Shown here piece by piece: positions 1-12,800 of a DNA stretch of 64,000 bases (position 1 is the first letter of the stretch; every line of letters begins with the position of its first letter). Made by a program: the position numbers and the translations under genes. Below the pieces are notes generated by a model, which saw only the letters and a program-made list of their open reading frames with translations, was not told the DNA's origin and made no database searches. The DNA is from Atrichornis clamosus (taxonomy: Eukaryota > Chordata > Aves > Passeriformes > Menuridae): contig WBMZ01011602.1 in the NCBI GenBank assembly GCA_013400975.1, forward strand, positions 1-64,000, written 5' to 3'.

Positions 1-1
1 C

Positions 2-823
2 GGCGGCCCGCTGGTGGCGCGGCTGCCCGAGCCCACCTTCCGCCTACCGCGGGAGAAGCCGCCGCCGCGGCCGCGGCCACCAACGCGCTGGGAGCAGTTC
101 GCGCGGCTGAAGGGCATCCGCCGCCGCAAGAAAACCTCGCTGGTGTGGGACGAGCAGGCCAAGGAGTGGCGGCGGCGCTGGGGCTACCGGCGGGCGGGCG
201 GAGACCCGTCCCGCGCCTGGCTGGCGGAGGTGCCGGCGGGCGCCGACCCCGAGGAGGACCAGTTCGCTCGGCTGCGGCGGGAGAAGCGGGAGCGGGTGGC
301 GCGTAACGAGCTGAACCGGCTGCGCAACCTGGCCCGAGCTCACCGCGCCGGGAGCGCCGTGCCCGCCGCGCCCCTGCACCCCACCGGCCACCAGGACCGT
401 GACGAGTTGCGCCGGGTCGCCCGCGTCGCCCGCGTCTCCACCGCTTCCCTCGGCCGCTTCCAGCCGCGGCTGCCGAAGGAGCCGGCGGAGCCGCCCTCCC
501 GCAGCGGCGGCAAGAAGCGCCGCTTCGACCCGCTGCTGGGCAACCTGGCGGCCGAGCGCAGCCGGCAGCTGGAGCTGTTGCGGGACATGGGCAGCAAGAA
601 ACCGGTCCTCGACATCACTCGCGCCGTCAACAAGCAGCTGCGGCAGGAGGAAGCCGAGGCGGCCGCCGCCAACAAGGGCAAGAAGCAGTCGAAGCGGGGC
701 AAGCGCGGCCGCCGGCAGCAGCGGCCTGGTCGCAGCGGCAAGAAGAGCGGCGCTCGGCGGCAGCAACAGCAGCAGAAACCTGCAGTCGGTGGCACCGGCG
801 GGGGCAGGAGAAAGAAGGCGTGA
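2..823 (+). CDS. RRS1: RRS1, ribosome biogenesis regulatory protein (5'-truncated by window edge)
   Basis: The frame is open from base 2 to a TGA at 821-823, giving 273 codons. It matches the middle and C-terminal parts of vertebrate RRS1, beginning at the conserved VARLPEPT block that lies near residue 88 of the 365-residue human protein, so roughly the first 85-90 residues are missing to the left. Visible conserved blocks are RLPREKP, TRWEQFARLKGI, KTSLVWDE, RRRWGYRRA, DPEEDQFARLRREKRERVARNELNRLRNLARAH is broken here into its recognisable segments, HPTGHQ, RVARVSTASLGRF and SKKPVLDITRAVNKQ. Known role: with RPF2, RRS1 brings 5S rRNA, RPL5 and RPL11 into pre-60S particles in the nucleolus. 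The gene is intronless in this window. The tail is strongly basic (Lys/Arg/Gly) with a run of five glutamines, and lacks the repeated GGKRKGG units I recall from the human tail. The GTG at 14 is not a start; it is an internal valine codon. Confidence 0.95.
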   Translation, partial: GGPLVARLPEPTFRLPREKPPPRPRPPTRWEQFARLKGIRRRKKTSLVWDEQAKEWRRRWGYRRAGGDPSRAWLAEVPAGADPEEDQFARLRREKRERVARNELNRLRNLARAHRAGSAVPAAPLHPTGHQDRDELRRVARVARVSTASLGRFQPRLPKEPAEPPSRSGGKKRRFDPLLGNLAAERSRQLELLRDMGSKKPVLDITRAVNKQLRQEEAEAAAANKGKKQSKRGKRGRRQQRPGRSGKKSGARRQQQQQKPAVGGTGGGRRKKA

Positions 824-945
824 GGGACTGTGCAGCACGGGCTGGGGATGCCCACAGAGGCGTGGGAAGGGACTGTCACTGCCAGCCTCCCACCCGGTGC
901 TCTCTTCACACACGTATTTGTCAATAAATGTGCTCTGGTCTTTCC
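824..945 (+). other. RRS1: RRS1 3' untranslated region with AATAAA at 923-928
   Basis: An exact AATAAA at 923-928 lies 100 bases after the RRS1 stop and is followed by a GT/T-rich stretch (tgctctggtctttcc), the usual layout of a cleavage and polyadenylation site. The end of the transcript near 945 is inferred. Confidence 0.7.
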
Positions 946-2534
946 AAAATGTCCTGCATTTGGCTCTTAGCTGTCAGTCAAGGAGGGCTGCATTCTCCCT
1001 CCAAGGGAAATTTGTGGTCTGCGAAGGGGGTCGGAATCCCCAGTTCCCCCCTGGCTGGGGATTTCACAGGGATGTGTTTCACAGGTAATGTTGCTTCACA
1101 GTTGGCCTGCAGCATTTCCAGGCAGGAGCAAAGCTGTTCCATGTTCTGGTTGCTGGGACTGGGTGTGGACCACAGATGTGACCTGTGTTTTGTTGGAGTA
1201 AGAGCCACAGATCACTTAAAGGATGTGGCTGCTGCCCACTGCTCTGGGCAAGTGGCCTGACGGTGGAGCTCTTGCTCTGTAAATCAACTTCTGCTGCTCA
1301 GCTCTGGTATATAGGCTCAGTTACGAAAGGAACATGAAAACTTACTGTAATATTTATTGCAAGGCTTAAGAAATTGTACAGATTTTCTAGAGCATTTTGT
1401 TGATTAAAAAAGGAAGTCAAAGCTGGTTACCAGCCGTTGAATTCAAGAATGTATTGAGCGGCAGGTTAAAACTTAGTTTTCTCCCTGTAGTAACAGTAAT
1501 CCATCATTTCATAGGAATAATTTTACAGTGTTTACCAGGCAGTTTGACAGCAGATAGTAGAAATTCTCTCAGACTTCTGCTCATTACTCTTTTGAATTTT
1601 GTAGTGTCACATGTACACTTCAAATAGGAAAAAAAAAATACTGTCCCAGTGTGTGACTTAGCTACAGCAAAGATGCTGCTCTCTGGTAAGAAAGTTAGTA
1701 AAACAAGTTCCAGCAGTCTCAGTTAAATTAGGTTTTCAAACTTTAAAGTTTGTGAGTGGTTAATGATACTATAATACCACACTGCAATTGAGTTTTTGAA
1801 AAAGCTGGGTGACTTCAGCAGTCCTTTTGTCTCATTCTGTAGCAGTTCAGTTAGGATGGCAACTTCAACAAAAAGCATCAGAAAGCAAAACTCTGTATAG
1901 GGAGGCAGCCCAGGGCAGAAAGGGACATGTACACCTTGGAGCTTGGGTGGCATTGATGGACTGACTAGTGTCCACCTGTGGACCTTGCATAAGGTGTGTT
2001 CTTTGCCTGTCTAATGCTTCTTGCCCCTGTACTGAGCAGTCTGCACTGCTTCAGGCTGCTTTGGACTTGCCAGTGGCAGGAATGGTCTTGTGGACACAGC
2101 CCTCTGTTATCAACTCTTCAGCATAAGTATCAAGGCAAAGCAGGGACAACAAACACTTGGACAGGTGGAAGAGGTTGTTCAGAGATACATTCCAGACCTC
2201 TGATCTTCCAGGCATTTCCATTGGGCACATCTTGTACTTGCTCAGCCAGAGAGCAGGGCTCTTTTCTCACATATACACACACCTGATAAGTATTTTATGC
2301 TGCTCACAAGGTTATTTGTGAACTTTGTCCACCAAAATCCCAGGGAGTTTGTGCGTTTCCAGCAGTGATGCCGAAACCTGAGCAGAGGTGCAGGTGCTCC
2401 TGTGGTGGTGTGGCTTTCTGGCTCTCACAAGTGGATAAAGGTTTCACAGTTTTATGAACCTGAGCAGGCGACTAACCTGCTTTTCCTGCCTCAGAGCCTT
2501 GCAAAATCATTGTTTTTAAGCTTGTCTGCTCTGT
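946..2534. other. Intergenic sequence between RRS1 and ADHFE1
   Basis: No exon, RNA gene or clear repeat is seen. The short open frames here have no recognisable protein content. Sequence is unremarkable apart from short A-runs near 1630. Confidence 0.5.
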
Positions 2535-2625
2535 CAGAATCATTGAATGGTTTGGGTTGGAAGGGACCTTAAAGATCATGTAGTTCCTACCTTACCAGCC
2601 GTGTGGCAGACACATGTCCACAAAG
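2535..2625 (-). repeat. CR1 LINE 3'-end fragment
   Basis: On the plus strand the segment starts with cagaatcattgaatgg followed by tttgggttggaagggacc and ttaaagatcat. This is the reverse complement of the characteristic avian CR1 3' end, so the element lies on the minus strand. It is heavily 5'-truncated and similarity fades after about 2625. Confidence 0.8.
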
Positions 2626-2954
2626 TGGAAATTTTCCTTATCTTCAATATCTGAAGTAATTCTTCTTTCCTGGAGACCCAAAGTACACCAGCTGCCTGTC
2701 TTTAAAAACGCGGATAATTTAATTTTTGGTGCATTAACTTCTTTTGCAACTATAATAAGACATAGGATTTTGTAAAGGCAAAATACTTAGATCTGTTACA
2801 ACAGAAAAATGATGCTTTTTTTGTCAGAATCCAATGTTCCCCTTGCTTAATACTGATAAACTGTTCTGCTGGCAGCTAAGTAGCATAGTTTAGAGATCTT
2901 AAAAATTTGGTTACAGACTTTTGATCCATCCTGCGCTGTAATTTACCATCCAAT

Positions 2955-3245
2955 TTCACAGAATCACTGAATTGTTAGGGCTGGAAGGGACCTCTGGAAA
3001 TCATCTTGTCCAGTTACTCTGCCAAGGCAGGGTCACCTGCAGCAGGTGACGTAGGAACATGTCCAGGTGAGTTTTGAATGTCTCCAGAGAGGGAGACTCC
3101 ATGACCTCCCTGGGCAGCCTGTTCCAGTGCTCTACCACCCTCAAAGTAAAGAAATACTTCCTCATGTTGAGGTGAAGCTTCCTGTATTTTAGTTTATGGC
3201 CATTCCTCCTTGTCCTAACACTGAGCACCACTAAAAAGAGGCTGA
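2955..3245 (-). repeat. CR1 LINE fragment with remnant of reverse-transcriptase C-terminus
   Basis: The plus strand begins with ttcacagaatcactgaatt and gctggaagggacctctgg, the reversed CR1 3' end. Read on the minus strand, 3231-3001 gives an open frame containing FFTLRVVEHWNRLPREV and SPSLETFKTHLD, typical of the end of CR1 ORF2. The element is 5'-truncated with no start, so it is a dead copy. It has the same orientation as the fragment 330 bases to its left; the two could be one broken insertion or two insertions. Confidence 0.85.
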
Positions 3246-3529
3246 AAAGTATTTCACTTAATTTTAAATTGCCCCATGCTCAGGCCCGTGGCTTTTTTAA
3301 AATTATTTTCACTTTGCAATTCCATTCTTTTCAATACTTTTCCGTGACAAATGCTATGATACACGCTCAGTCCTAATTACATTTTAGTCGCTCTTCATTG
3401 GCATTCTGTGCTCTGTATTTCAGCAATCAGGTTTTGCTTCCCTTAAGACAGGCGTGAGTCGGGTTTTGCCGCTCGGTGACAACACTGACCGTAGGAGCGT
3501 GGACTTGGGGCCTAATGCGGACACTTCTT
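3246..3529. other. Intergenic sequence upstream of the ADHFE1 CpG island
   Basis: A/T-rich sequence with no exon or repeat recognised. It changes sharply to GC-rich sequence near 3530. Confidence 0.4.
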
Positions 3530-3860
3530 GCTTCAGCCGTGCGAGTCCTTGTTTTGGTCAGCGGTGTGCCGGGAGCGGGGCCGGGCAGCGGCGCTGTGGC
3601 GGGAGGAGGCGCTGCCGCCGCCCCGGTGGCGGGCCCCGTCCGGCCGCAGAGCCGGGCGATGGCGGCGGGGCGGGCGCGGGTGTCCCGCCTGCTGAGGCAG
3701 CTGGAGCGGGCAGCGTGAGTGCGGCGGGACGGGCCGCGGGCGGGCCGCGCCTCTTCCTCCTGGGCCGCCGGCGAGCCGGGGGCCGCGTCTTAAAAGCGAA
3801 AAGCAGCGGCCGCTCCACCCCTGGGGCCCTGGGTCCCCCAGTGCCTGCTGCCGCTCAGCT
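3530..3860 (+). promoter_or_regulatory. ADHFE1: ADHFE1 CpG-rich promoter and first exon
   Basis: The stretch is abruptly GC-rich and dense in CpG compared with A/T-rich sequence on both sides, and it surrounds the ADHFE1 start codon. GC-box-like strings occur (ggggcggg around 3666). I see no TATA box at a sensible distance, consistent with a housekeeping-type dispersed promoter. The transcription start is not visible. Confidence 0.7.
3659..3714 (+). CDS. ADHFE1: ADHFE1 coding exon 1
   Basis: Encodes residues 1-18 plus two bases; donor gtgagt at 3715. Starts [18 protein letters not shown], corresponding to the human presequence. The same frame is open upstream to an ATG at 3476, so a 61-residue longer N-terminus is formally possible but not supported by homology. 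Confidence 0.92.
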
Positions 3861-6800
3861 GGAGGCCCCTGGAATGGGTGCTTACGGGAGAGTTTTAGGT
3901 CACAGTCGTTCATCTGCTTTAGTTTTCCCCTTTTAACCATACCTTTTTTTTTTTAACATTTTAACTAGCTGTCGGTGCCCGAGCCATGGCCACACTTATT
4001 CCCAAGGTAAGACTTAATTTGCGTCTCCAGAATAATTCTGTAGGAGACCGTGGCCCTGCAGAAGGCCGTGTGTATCAGCATAACTGGGGTATAGGGTGCA
4101 GGTAACAGGTGGGAAAGCACAACCTAAAGGAGAAGGTGAACAGTCTGTTATTTTGCAGCTGTGCAATCGTAGTGGTTATTGTTGGAGGGAGTCACTGTTC
4201 CCAGATAAATCACGGTTGCTGCCTCCTCTCCCCTCCCACCCCATACCGTGGGGCAAGTTGATCTGAACTTTGGCTGTCATCAGCTGAGCCATCTCAACTT
4301 TAGATCTGCCTTTGGACACACACTTGTTACATTAGAAAGAAACAGGAAGCAATATGGATAAAAAGTAACTTTTCACAAAGGTCTGCATTGGCCTTTTATT
4401 CCCCCCTGCATTGGGGTATAAAATCTCCATAGGATTTTAATACAGTCAGTCCCGAGAAAGCAGTTCACTTAGGCCAGGGTTGTGGACTAAGAGCAGGAGA
4501 GCTGCACTGAGTAATCAAGTCACCCTGGGAGAAGTTTCTGTTTGCATGGACTGTAGGGAGGCTGTGAGAATAACTGTCCGTGTCAGTCTCCAGATAGCTG
4601 GTCAGTCTCCAGATTCATTAAAAATTTGTATTTTGGATCGTAATTTCAATAATGTGCAACTCCAAGTGGCTTGATTTCACATGCTTAAAACACTTCTTAA
4701 AGAATTGACACTGCCATTTTACATATGGAAAAGTTGTATATATGTTCAGATACTTGTTTTGCCCAAGACCATCATACAGAAAGACAAGAGTGCAGCTGAG
4801 AAATAGAATCTAATTCTTCTGCTTGTCTGCTTGATGATCTACTCAGTCAATTCAATCTAAGCTCTTGCTAAATAGAAGCCTCAGTTAAGAACCCTCTCTG
4901 TAAGTTTTAGGCAGCAATAAGAGTCCATAGAGTAGCAAGATTTTATCAGTTCAGTAAGTCTCTAAATAGTGGGAATTGATTTAACAGTGACTGTAGCAGA
5001 AAAAAAAGTTCTGTTTCCTGGCAGTGTTTGAGGAAATAATGCCATTTTTGGACTCAGTAAAATTCACCCTGAAAATTAAGTTTGTTTCAAGAATGTAACA
5101 GCAGGGTATCTATTATACTATCAGAAAGCAAGAGAGTAAACGGTTTGGACATATCCTTAGTTTGTCAAATTAATGACTGAAAGTACAGCAGACTCCAGCT
5201 CCAGGAGAGGTCAATCATGTACAGCCTGGCAAGAGGTGGCAGTGAAAGAGCTGATAGCAGCTGGCCTGGGCTTGAATAGAATGTACATAAAGGATTTTAA
5301 TACATCTATCTGTTACTGTTGTGGGTCAGTGCTTCAGTGCACCCGAGTGTCTGTAAGACTCATTATCATGGCTTTACTCATTGACTCAGAATCCAAATTG
5401 CATATTTTCAATTAATATAGCAGACTAAAGCATGACTTCAGGAGGAAAAGCAGAGTGCCTCATCTGAGCTTTTCTTGGAGAAGAATGGGCAATTTCAGTT
5501 GTAGTCTGTTTCACTCTGTGGCAAAATCAGGATCTGGAGAAACTGAGTTTTGTGATAAGTCATGCAAGGATGACACGGCAGAGGGAGGTTGTGACTGAAA
5601 TACTGTCCTTATAAATATCTTTTCTTCTAAGTAAATAGTAACGCTGATTCTTCTTTATTATAAGCAGTGCATACACTAGTTTTCTAGCAAGCAATTCAGC
5701 TTCCCCTGCAAGTTCAGGACTAGGCAGAAGTAAAAAGAAGTGTAAACACCTCTTAGTATTGCTCCCACACATACAAAAGATGTCCTTTATCCAGGTGCAT
5801 ATAGAGGATGTCGCATGAATTTGTCTTAAACATTGTTCTGAAGGTTATCATGTAGCCCCTACACATTTCTAGCACCTCTGAGCTTGTATGTAGCAGCAGA
5901 TATGCTCTACAAATACTCAGTTCTAGTTACTATGTGCTCATCTTTGTAGAATGCAAACAAACCCTCATGCAAACTTCCTGCTAATTTGTTCAGGTTTTAT
6001 AGGAAATAATTAATTCTTGAAAGAAGGAAAAAACATACTTGTTTTGCTGAATTATATGAATCAAATCAAGTACTTGGATCATGTCATCTCATAAACAACA
6101 AGGGATTAAATGGGTAACTGTTATCCAGTCAAGCTGAGATGTCCTGTGCAAATATATCAATGAGTCTGAAAGCAAAGGAATCTGTCAACTCTAGTGTTGA
6201 GAAACAGATTGAAATCACTTTTTGTTCTCTAATTTTGCTGTTCCATTTCCATTCCAGTCCCTGAACGACCTACCCTGGGAAATACAGACTACGCATTTGA
6301 GGTAGATTTAATAATAAACTGCATTTCATTTAAAAGTCATATAAACAATACTTCTTGCCACATATAGCATCTAACAAATATTTACATTATTAAATATTTC
6401 TATTTCACTTTGTCTGAGGGGGACTAGATGCCATTTTTCTCCAGAAAAAAACTGTTATGAAGAACCAAAATGTCCTTTCGGTTTTTTTGTAGATGGCCAT
6501 TTCGAACATCCGATATGGAGAAGGAGTTACAAAAGAGATTGGCATGGTAAGCTGCCATAGTGTGGCCTTATAGACCAGTGTAACAAGGCTGGAAAATCCT
6601 GCTGGGTAGAGAACAGAAGTATGGTGCTTCACTGTTGCTCTGGTATGAGTACATTTTAGGGGATAATTGGATCATTGATGATTTGCTAGGATTATGCAAC
6701 AGTATTTTTCTCTGACAGGGAATTTAATCCAGAATGTTTCGAATGCTGGTGACTCACCAGGATTTTCTCAAGATCATTTTTGTCTCTTCTAGTGCTCATT

Positions 6801-9800
6801 AAAATGTATCAAGAGACTTTCTATTAAATTAGCTAGGTATTCATTCAGCTCTGAGTTTGCCCTGTGAAAGTGTAGAATTTTTGTTTCAGCAGTGTAAGAT
6901 AGTTCACCTGAGTACATTGTTCCAGTTTGCCTTTATCACTGGGATTTTTCATTTTTCTTCCTTTCATGGAATTTCTAGCATTAACAGATATCTTTTTAAT
7001 GTACAAATTTGTAAAGTAAGGTTATAGTCAGACACTAAATGAAATTAGACAGAACCTCTGTCTTTAAACAGCACTAGAGTTACTTATATGTATTATATAG
7101 CTATTGTGACAATTAACAAAGGCTTGCATGTAGCACTATTTTTCTTCCTTTTGCCACTTTATTTTGATTTTTCATCAATAAATTAATATTCAGAATTAAA
7201 TTTTCAAGATTTAAATGCTGTGCTATGGTAGGCAGTTAGGGGAGGCAATCTGTGAAAAGGCCTTTTTTATTCTCACATACGTTGTGTAGGAAAAAAAATT
7301 TCAAAAAATATTTTACATTTTACTGTAATCTAAAGTGTTTCCATGTGATTCAACAACTTTAGTTTTTTCTGTCATAAGACTTCAACTACGTAAGTTAACT
7401 TTCAACTTTATGCTGCTTTCTGTATTTTACATATGTGTGGTTAATGGTCTTTTTCGGATATGTTTTTAAAAATTCTACAATAACCAACTATTTTTCTGTT
7501 GGGATTTTATTATTATTAAATGGTCCCGTTGATTTAGATTAGTGTTTAAGTAGTTCAGTGTATGATTTTATAGCTGTTGACTCTTTTTTAATTTCATTGT
7601 TATTGTAGGACCTGCAGAATCTCGGTGCTAGAAGAGTTTGTTTGATGACAGATAAAAACCTCTCCAAGCTCCCTCCTGTAAATGCAGTATTGAACTCCTT
7701 GGCAAAATATGGTATAAACTTTCAAATGTATGATAATGTCCGTGTGGAGCCAACAGACCAAAGGTACAATTTACTTCTGACAGTGCACTTCTCCAAGTAG
7801 TGCCTTTACAGGATTCCATATGGCTGTTTAAACATCTCCCCGTGACCTGCATGCTGGTCTTAATAGCTAGTTTCCCTGTGTACTGTTTTTATCCTGACTA
7901 ATTGGAAAATCTTTCTTGTGTTCCAAGTTTCCTGGATGCCATTCAATTTGCCAAAAAGGGAGAGTTTGATGCCTATGTTGCTGTTGGAGGTGGGTCTGTA
8001 ATAGACACCTGTAAAGCTGCCAACCTGTATGCGGCCAGCCCTACATCAGAATTCCTGGACTATGTCAATGCTCCTATTGGGAAAGGGAAGCCTGTCACTG
8101 TGCCCCTCAAGCCACTTATTGCAGGTAAAGCATGAGGAGGGTATGTGGAGAGTGAGGGCGAGTGGAGGGAGAGTCATTGTACACTCTGTGATATTTCTAC
8201 TGAAATGAGTTTACTGTGACTGTTCCAGCTTCCTTTGGGCTTACTTCTCCTCCAGTTGTATTCAGCAGCAATTTTGCTGTTTACTTCAGTGGATGTAAAA
8301 TCAGAGCTTTTGTCATTACTTTGTCTTGTTTAGCTCAGTTAGACTCAATTACTGGGAAAAAGATCAAAGTAGCAGTTTCTCTTTGATCTGCTGGCTTCAG
8401 ATTAGGAATACCTCCAAGATTTCCTGGGTCCTGTATTTTTGGTAGTGTTGCTATTATGGTTTTATTATTTTTTTGGAGTATTATAAATTGCTTATTATTT
8501 GTTGTTGTCCCCATTCTTCCTTTTAAGTTCCTACGACATCTGGCACTGGAAGTGAAACCACTGGTGTTGCCATTTTTGACTTCAAAGAACTGAAAGTTAA
8601 AACTGGTGAGGTTTTGGTGTTTTGTTTTGGGGTTTTTTGTTTGTTTTGTGGGGTTTTTATACGCTAGTCAAGACAATTGCTTTTCCAATGTCTTTGTTAT
8701 TCCCCTGCCTTGAAAGAAAAGGATACTGCATGTAATTTCAGGTGTCATTTTGTTTGATTCAACTGCCTCAGGCAAATTTGAAAAGCTTAAAGGTTTCCTC
8801 CTTGAATTAAATTTATAGCATATTAACATAATGAAATACCTATGTAATACAGTGGATTATAGTTTGAAGGCAAAACAGGAAACTAAAATCTTTCAAGTCC
8901 TTAAATGGCAGAAAATGTTAATTGCAAAGGAAATTTCTACTTATATTCAGGGTCAACCAACTGTTCCTTATTTCCTCTGTATTTTTCTTTCTACTTTTAA
9001 GACTTCTGTTTCTTTTCTGTGTAATTGCAACCAAATGTTCCTTTTCCTGACTTTTGAAACCTCAGGCCTGGGATGCTGTGCAAGTGAGGGACACTGTCTT
9101 CGTTTGGCCTTTTCATCCCTGGCAAATAAAGATTAAGGCTAAAATGTCATCTTGAGCTCCATAACTGTTTTTGCTTCTAAACATGTGGATTTTATATGCC
9201 ACACAGTCTGCAGTGCTCGGAACCCAAATGGGTGTGTTAAGGAGTTTTGACAATAGTTCAAGAGTTTTTCTAGTCTATACATAGTCAATCAGTCTGTCTG
9301 TCTGTCTGTCTCTCTCAAAGCTACATCTGTGCCTCCTTAACCAAAATACAAGGACATGGTTATTACAGATGCTGAAGACAGCAACTGGCAATAGCAATTG
9401 ATTGTAGACACAAACCAGTTTTACCCTCTGACTGTCCACAGAAGATACAAATCTAAGAATGCTGCAGATGCCTTTTAGCACAGACATTTTGCAAAGCTTC
9501 TCAGGGAGGCTTGCAAACAGATACAGAACGTTGTCTGGTATAATCCACTTCAGGCAAAAGTCTTAAATAATATAACTCTGTTAGAGAGACTCTATCACCA
9601 GTAAGTCTTACGTTCATAGACGCTCCTTATCCTCCCTTTGCTCTCTTTGCTTTTATGGTCATAGTTTCAAATATGTTTTCCCTCGTTGTTGTCATGCTTC
9701 GAACATTAAGCTTATCTTGTCTTATTTTGTTCCAAAAAGTCTTTGACTCGTTTTCCTCACTTTATGTATTGCAGGTATTGCCTCAAGAGCCATTAAGCCA

Positions 9801-12800
9801 ATGTTAGGCATCATTGATCCTTTACACACACTGTCTATGCCTGAACGAATAGTGGCCAACAGTGGCTTTGACGTGCTTTGGTGAGTTTTCTGTGTAGGCT
9901 GCTACTTGAATTTATTAGAATTTTGTATTTTTACTATGATGATTGTAGAAAAATTATGTTTTGAGAGCAGAAAAAAATAATTTTTTCCCGCCTTTGCTGT
10001 TCTTGTTAAGGTGAGCTCTATTATGCTTTCCTCTTACTTAGTTCCACTACCTCCCTCAGAAGGTATGGAAACAAATCATGCACTTGCAGAAATTTGTATG
10101 TTTTTGCAGTGCACTGGAGAAACCGTTTGCTTCCAGGATAGTTGTTGTCAGGGAAGACAGTCCAGGTGTCCCTTTTTAAGAGATCATGGAGATGATTAGT
10201 CACAATTTTAACAGCATTATCATGTATCACACACATGGCAGGGAATAGAGAACAACGATTTTCTAACAAAAGCCATGATGTGTCAATAAAAATTTCTAAA
10301 GGCTTGTGAGATACTGGCAGGTCTTCACCCAACTATGGCCCTCTTCAGAACCTCTCTCATAATTTGCTTTTCACTTGGCACAAAATTTTCTTCATCTTGA
10401 ACCTACAGCTTTTAACTGCACAAAATGCATTGACATTTCTATCTGGAGACCCAGAGCTTACTTTGCTTCTGGGTGCTATGTATATTAAAGTAGTAGATGT
10501 GTGATGAAACTATGATTTCTCAAGCTTGGTGAAGGACCCTGGACTGCAATGTCTGTAATAGAATAAAGGCATTTGTTCATCAATGAAAATGGTTTGTAGT
10601 TTTGTACATCTAAATGTAGCCATGTAAGCAGTGCTCCTTCTTTATGTGGTCAGATTCACGAGTATCTGGGAAATGAGACTGTTGGCAGTTCCACTTAGCT
10701 TAAATAACATACCCATAATTTTTTAAAGTATTTCAGTATTTCTAAAAGAAAAGTACCTAAAGAAGCTTCTAGTGATAAAGCCTCCTACAACCAGTTCCTC
10801 TCCTACAGGAAGGAAATGCAGCCAGTGCACAGGTACAGAGCTCCTCAGTGCAAGCACTACATACCAAGGTGCCAGTGCATCCAACCTAGCTTTAAGCATG
10901 GTGTGAGTTCATAGATGGTGACTGTGTTTGGACTGCCTTCTGTGTATTTGCTGGAGAGTAAAGCGCTCTGGAGGTGCCCGCCCAGCATTCTCCCAGTTGT
11001 CTATGAGATTGTATTTCTTGTTTCAGCAACTGTTGAACACCAGAAGTAAATAAGAACCTGCATTCAAAGTACAGCAGGGCAGTAAAATGGAGCTCTCCCC
11101 CTTCAGTAATTAACTTTTTAACCTTTCGGTTAGCCACGCTCTAGAATCGTACACGGCTCTGCCTTACAACAAGCGCAGTCCCTGCCCTTCCAACCCAATC
11201 CACCGACCAGCCTACCAAGGCAGCAACCCTGTCAGTGATGTCTGGGCTCTTCATGCTCTGCGTGTTGTCGCTAAATATTTGAAAAGGTAACGTATTTAAC
11301 AGCTGTCTCCCGTGCAGTGTGTTCACTCCTCAGTGCCCTAAAAGGGGTGCTTAGAGGAATGTAAATTTTAGGTTAAAATCAGGCAAGCTACGTCATTAAG
11401 CTTTTGTTTTCTAGCCTGGATTTTTCTTAAATACAGCAAAATAGTTTTCAAATAACATTGCAAATAAAATTGAGATTAATAGTTTGTCTTGAGGAGGTAT
11501 CTTTTTTATGCCCCTGTGAATCTATTTTAGAAGTCCTCAGTTAAAGGTATTTCAAGCTGCTCAGTTAATATAGGAGCAGCATGAACCTATTTTCTCAAGA
11601 ATCTCCTTTCTGTGATGGTATAAGGGGATTATGTAACAAACTGAGTAAAATACTGCTGATGTTGTTTCTGTGACCTTCAGTGTAAATGAAGATACACATC
11701 CATCAAGAAGATAACCATATACACTTACCAATGTGCAAAATTATGCATTTATTGAAACTTGCTCATACTTAGGAGACCTTCAGTTTAAAATAAGTATTGA
11801 CTTAGCTGGAAGTTGTTTTTGATCCCTGTCAATAAAGTTTTAGCCTGTTTACAGCTTTTGTATACCATGTGCCCTTCTATTAAAGATTAATGTGGAGTTT
11901 TTTTGTAAAACATGTTTTACAGTACTAGCTAATCAAAATAGTTGTTTATTGTTCCTGCGGAATCTATTCATGAGACTTTTTCTTCTTCCCGTCAAACTGC
12001 CCAAGGAGCCTGAGGTATAGAAAGGCAAGGAATCCTGTCTTCTTCCCACACGAGTGATAGGCTCTAGACCACCACCTAATGAGACAGTGAGAAAGCTGGA
12101 GTGATCTTGGAGCCATACGTGGAATTACCAAAGCTCCTAAATAGAATTGTTTAAATCACCACTGAGGTGAATATGTTGAAATTCACACTATTTGCTCTTT
12201 TTTTTGAAAAGTGAAAGGAAGCTTGCCCTTCACAGTGTGATCTACTTAGTGATCCAGAAGTAGGACTGCTCCTTTACTGAAGTGTGATTTGATCCCATTT
12301 CCAGCATTTTAATCACAGCTTATCTTAAAGATTTTTTGTATATTTGTCTGTAAAGAAGTCCCCTCTCCTTCTCCCTCCTGAATCACTGGTCTGTTTGTGA
12401 ATTCATTGGTACCATTGTCTCCATGGTGCACAGAGCCATCAGAAACCCTGAGGACCGTGAAGCGAGAGCCAATATGCACCTGGCAAGTGCTTTTGCTGGT
12501 ATTGGTTTTGGCAATGCTGGTGTTCATCTGTGGTGAGTACAGAGAAATAGTAACCCCATCTGAGGTCAGCTTCCAGCTAGTGTTTGTTTCAGATTGTCAA
12601 AAATGTCTCTGCCTGTTTTGCTGAATGAATAGTAAGGGATTGTAGCCTGGCCTGTGTTGCTGAAGGAGCTGTGTGTTGTGAGAAACTGATGGGCTCTTGG
12701 CATTTATGTGTATGAAGATTGTGTATTCTGGGTTGTGATACTCAGATTTAATCATATGAAAATTGCAAAGCATGGCCTTCTTTACCTTCCTTGATAGTAA

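Noticed and set aside
44..924. Long minus-strand open frames opposite RRS1
   Set aside because: They are composition shadows of the GC-rich RRS1 coding sequence and show no protein similarity.
3454..3940. Overlapping open frames on both strands around the ADHFE1 first exon
   Set aside because: They arise from the CpG island; only the frame starting at 3659 matches a known protein and splices onward.
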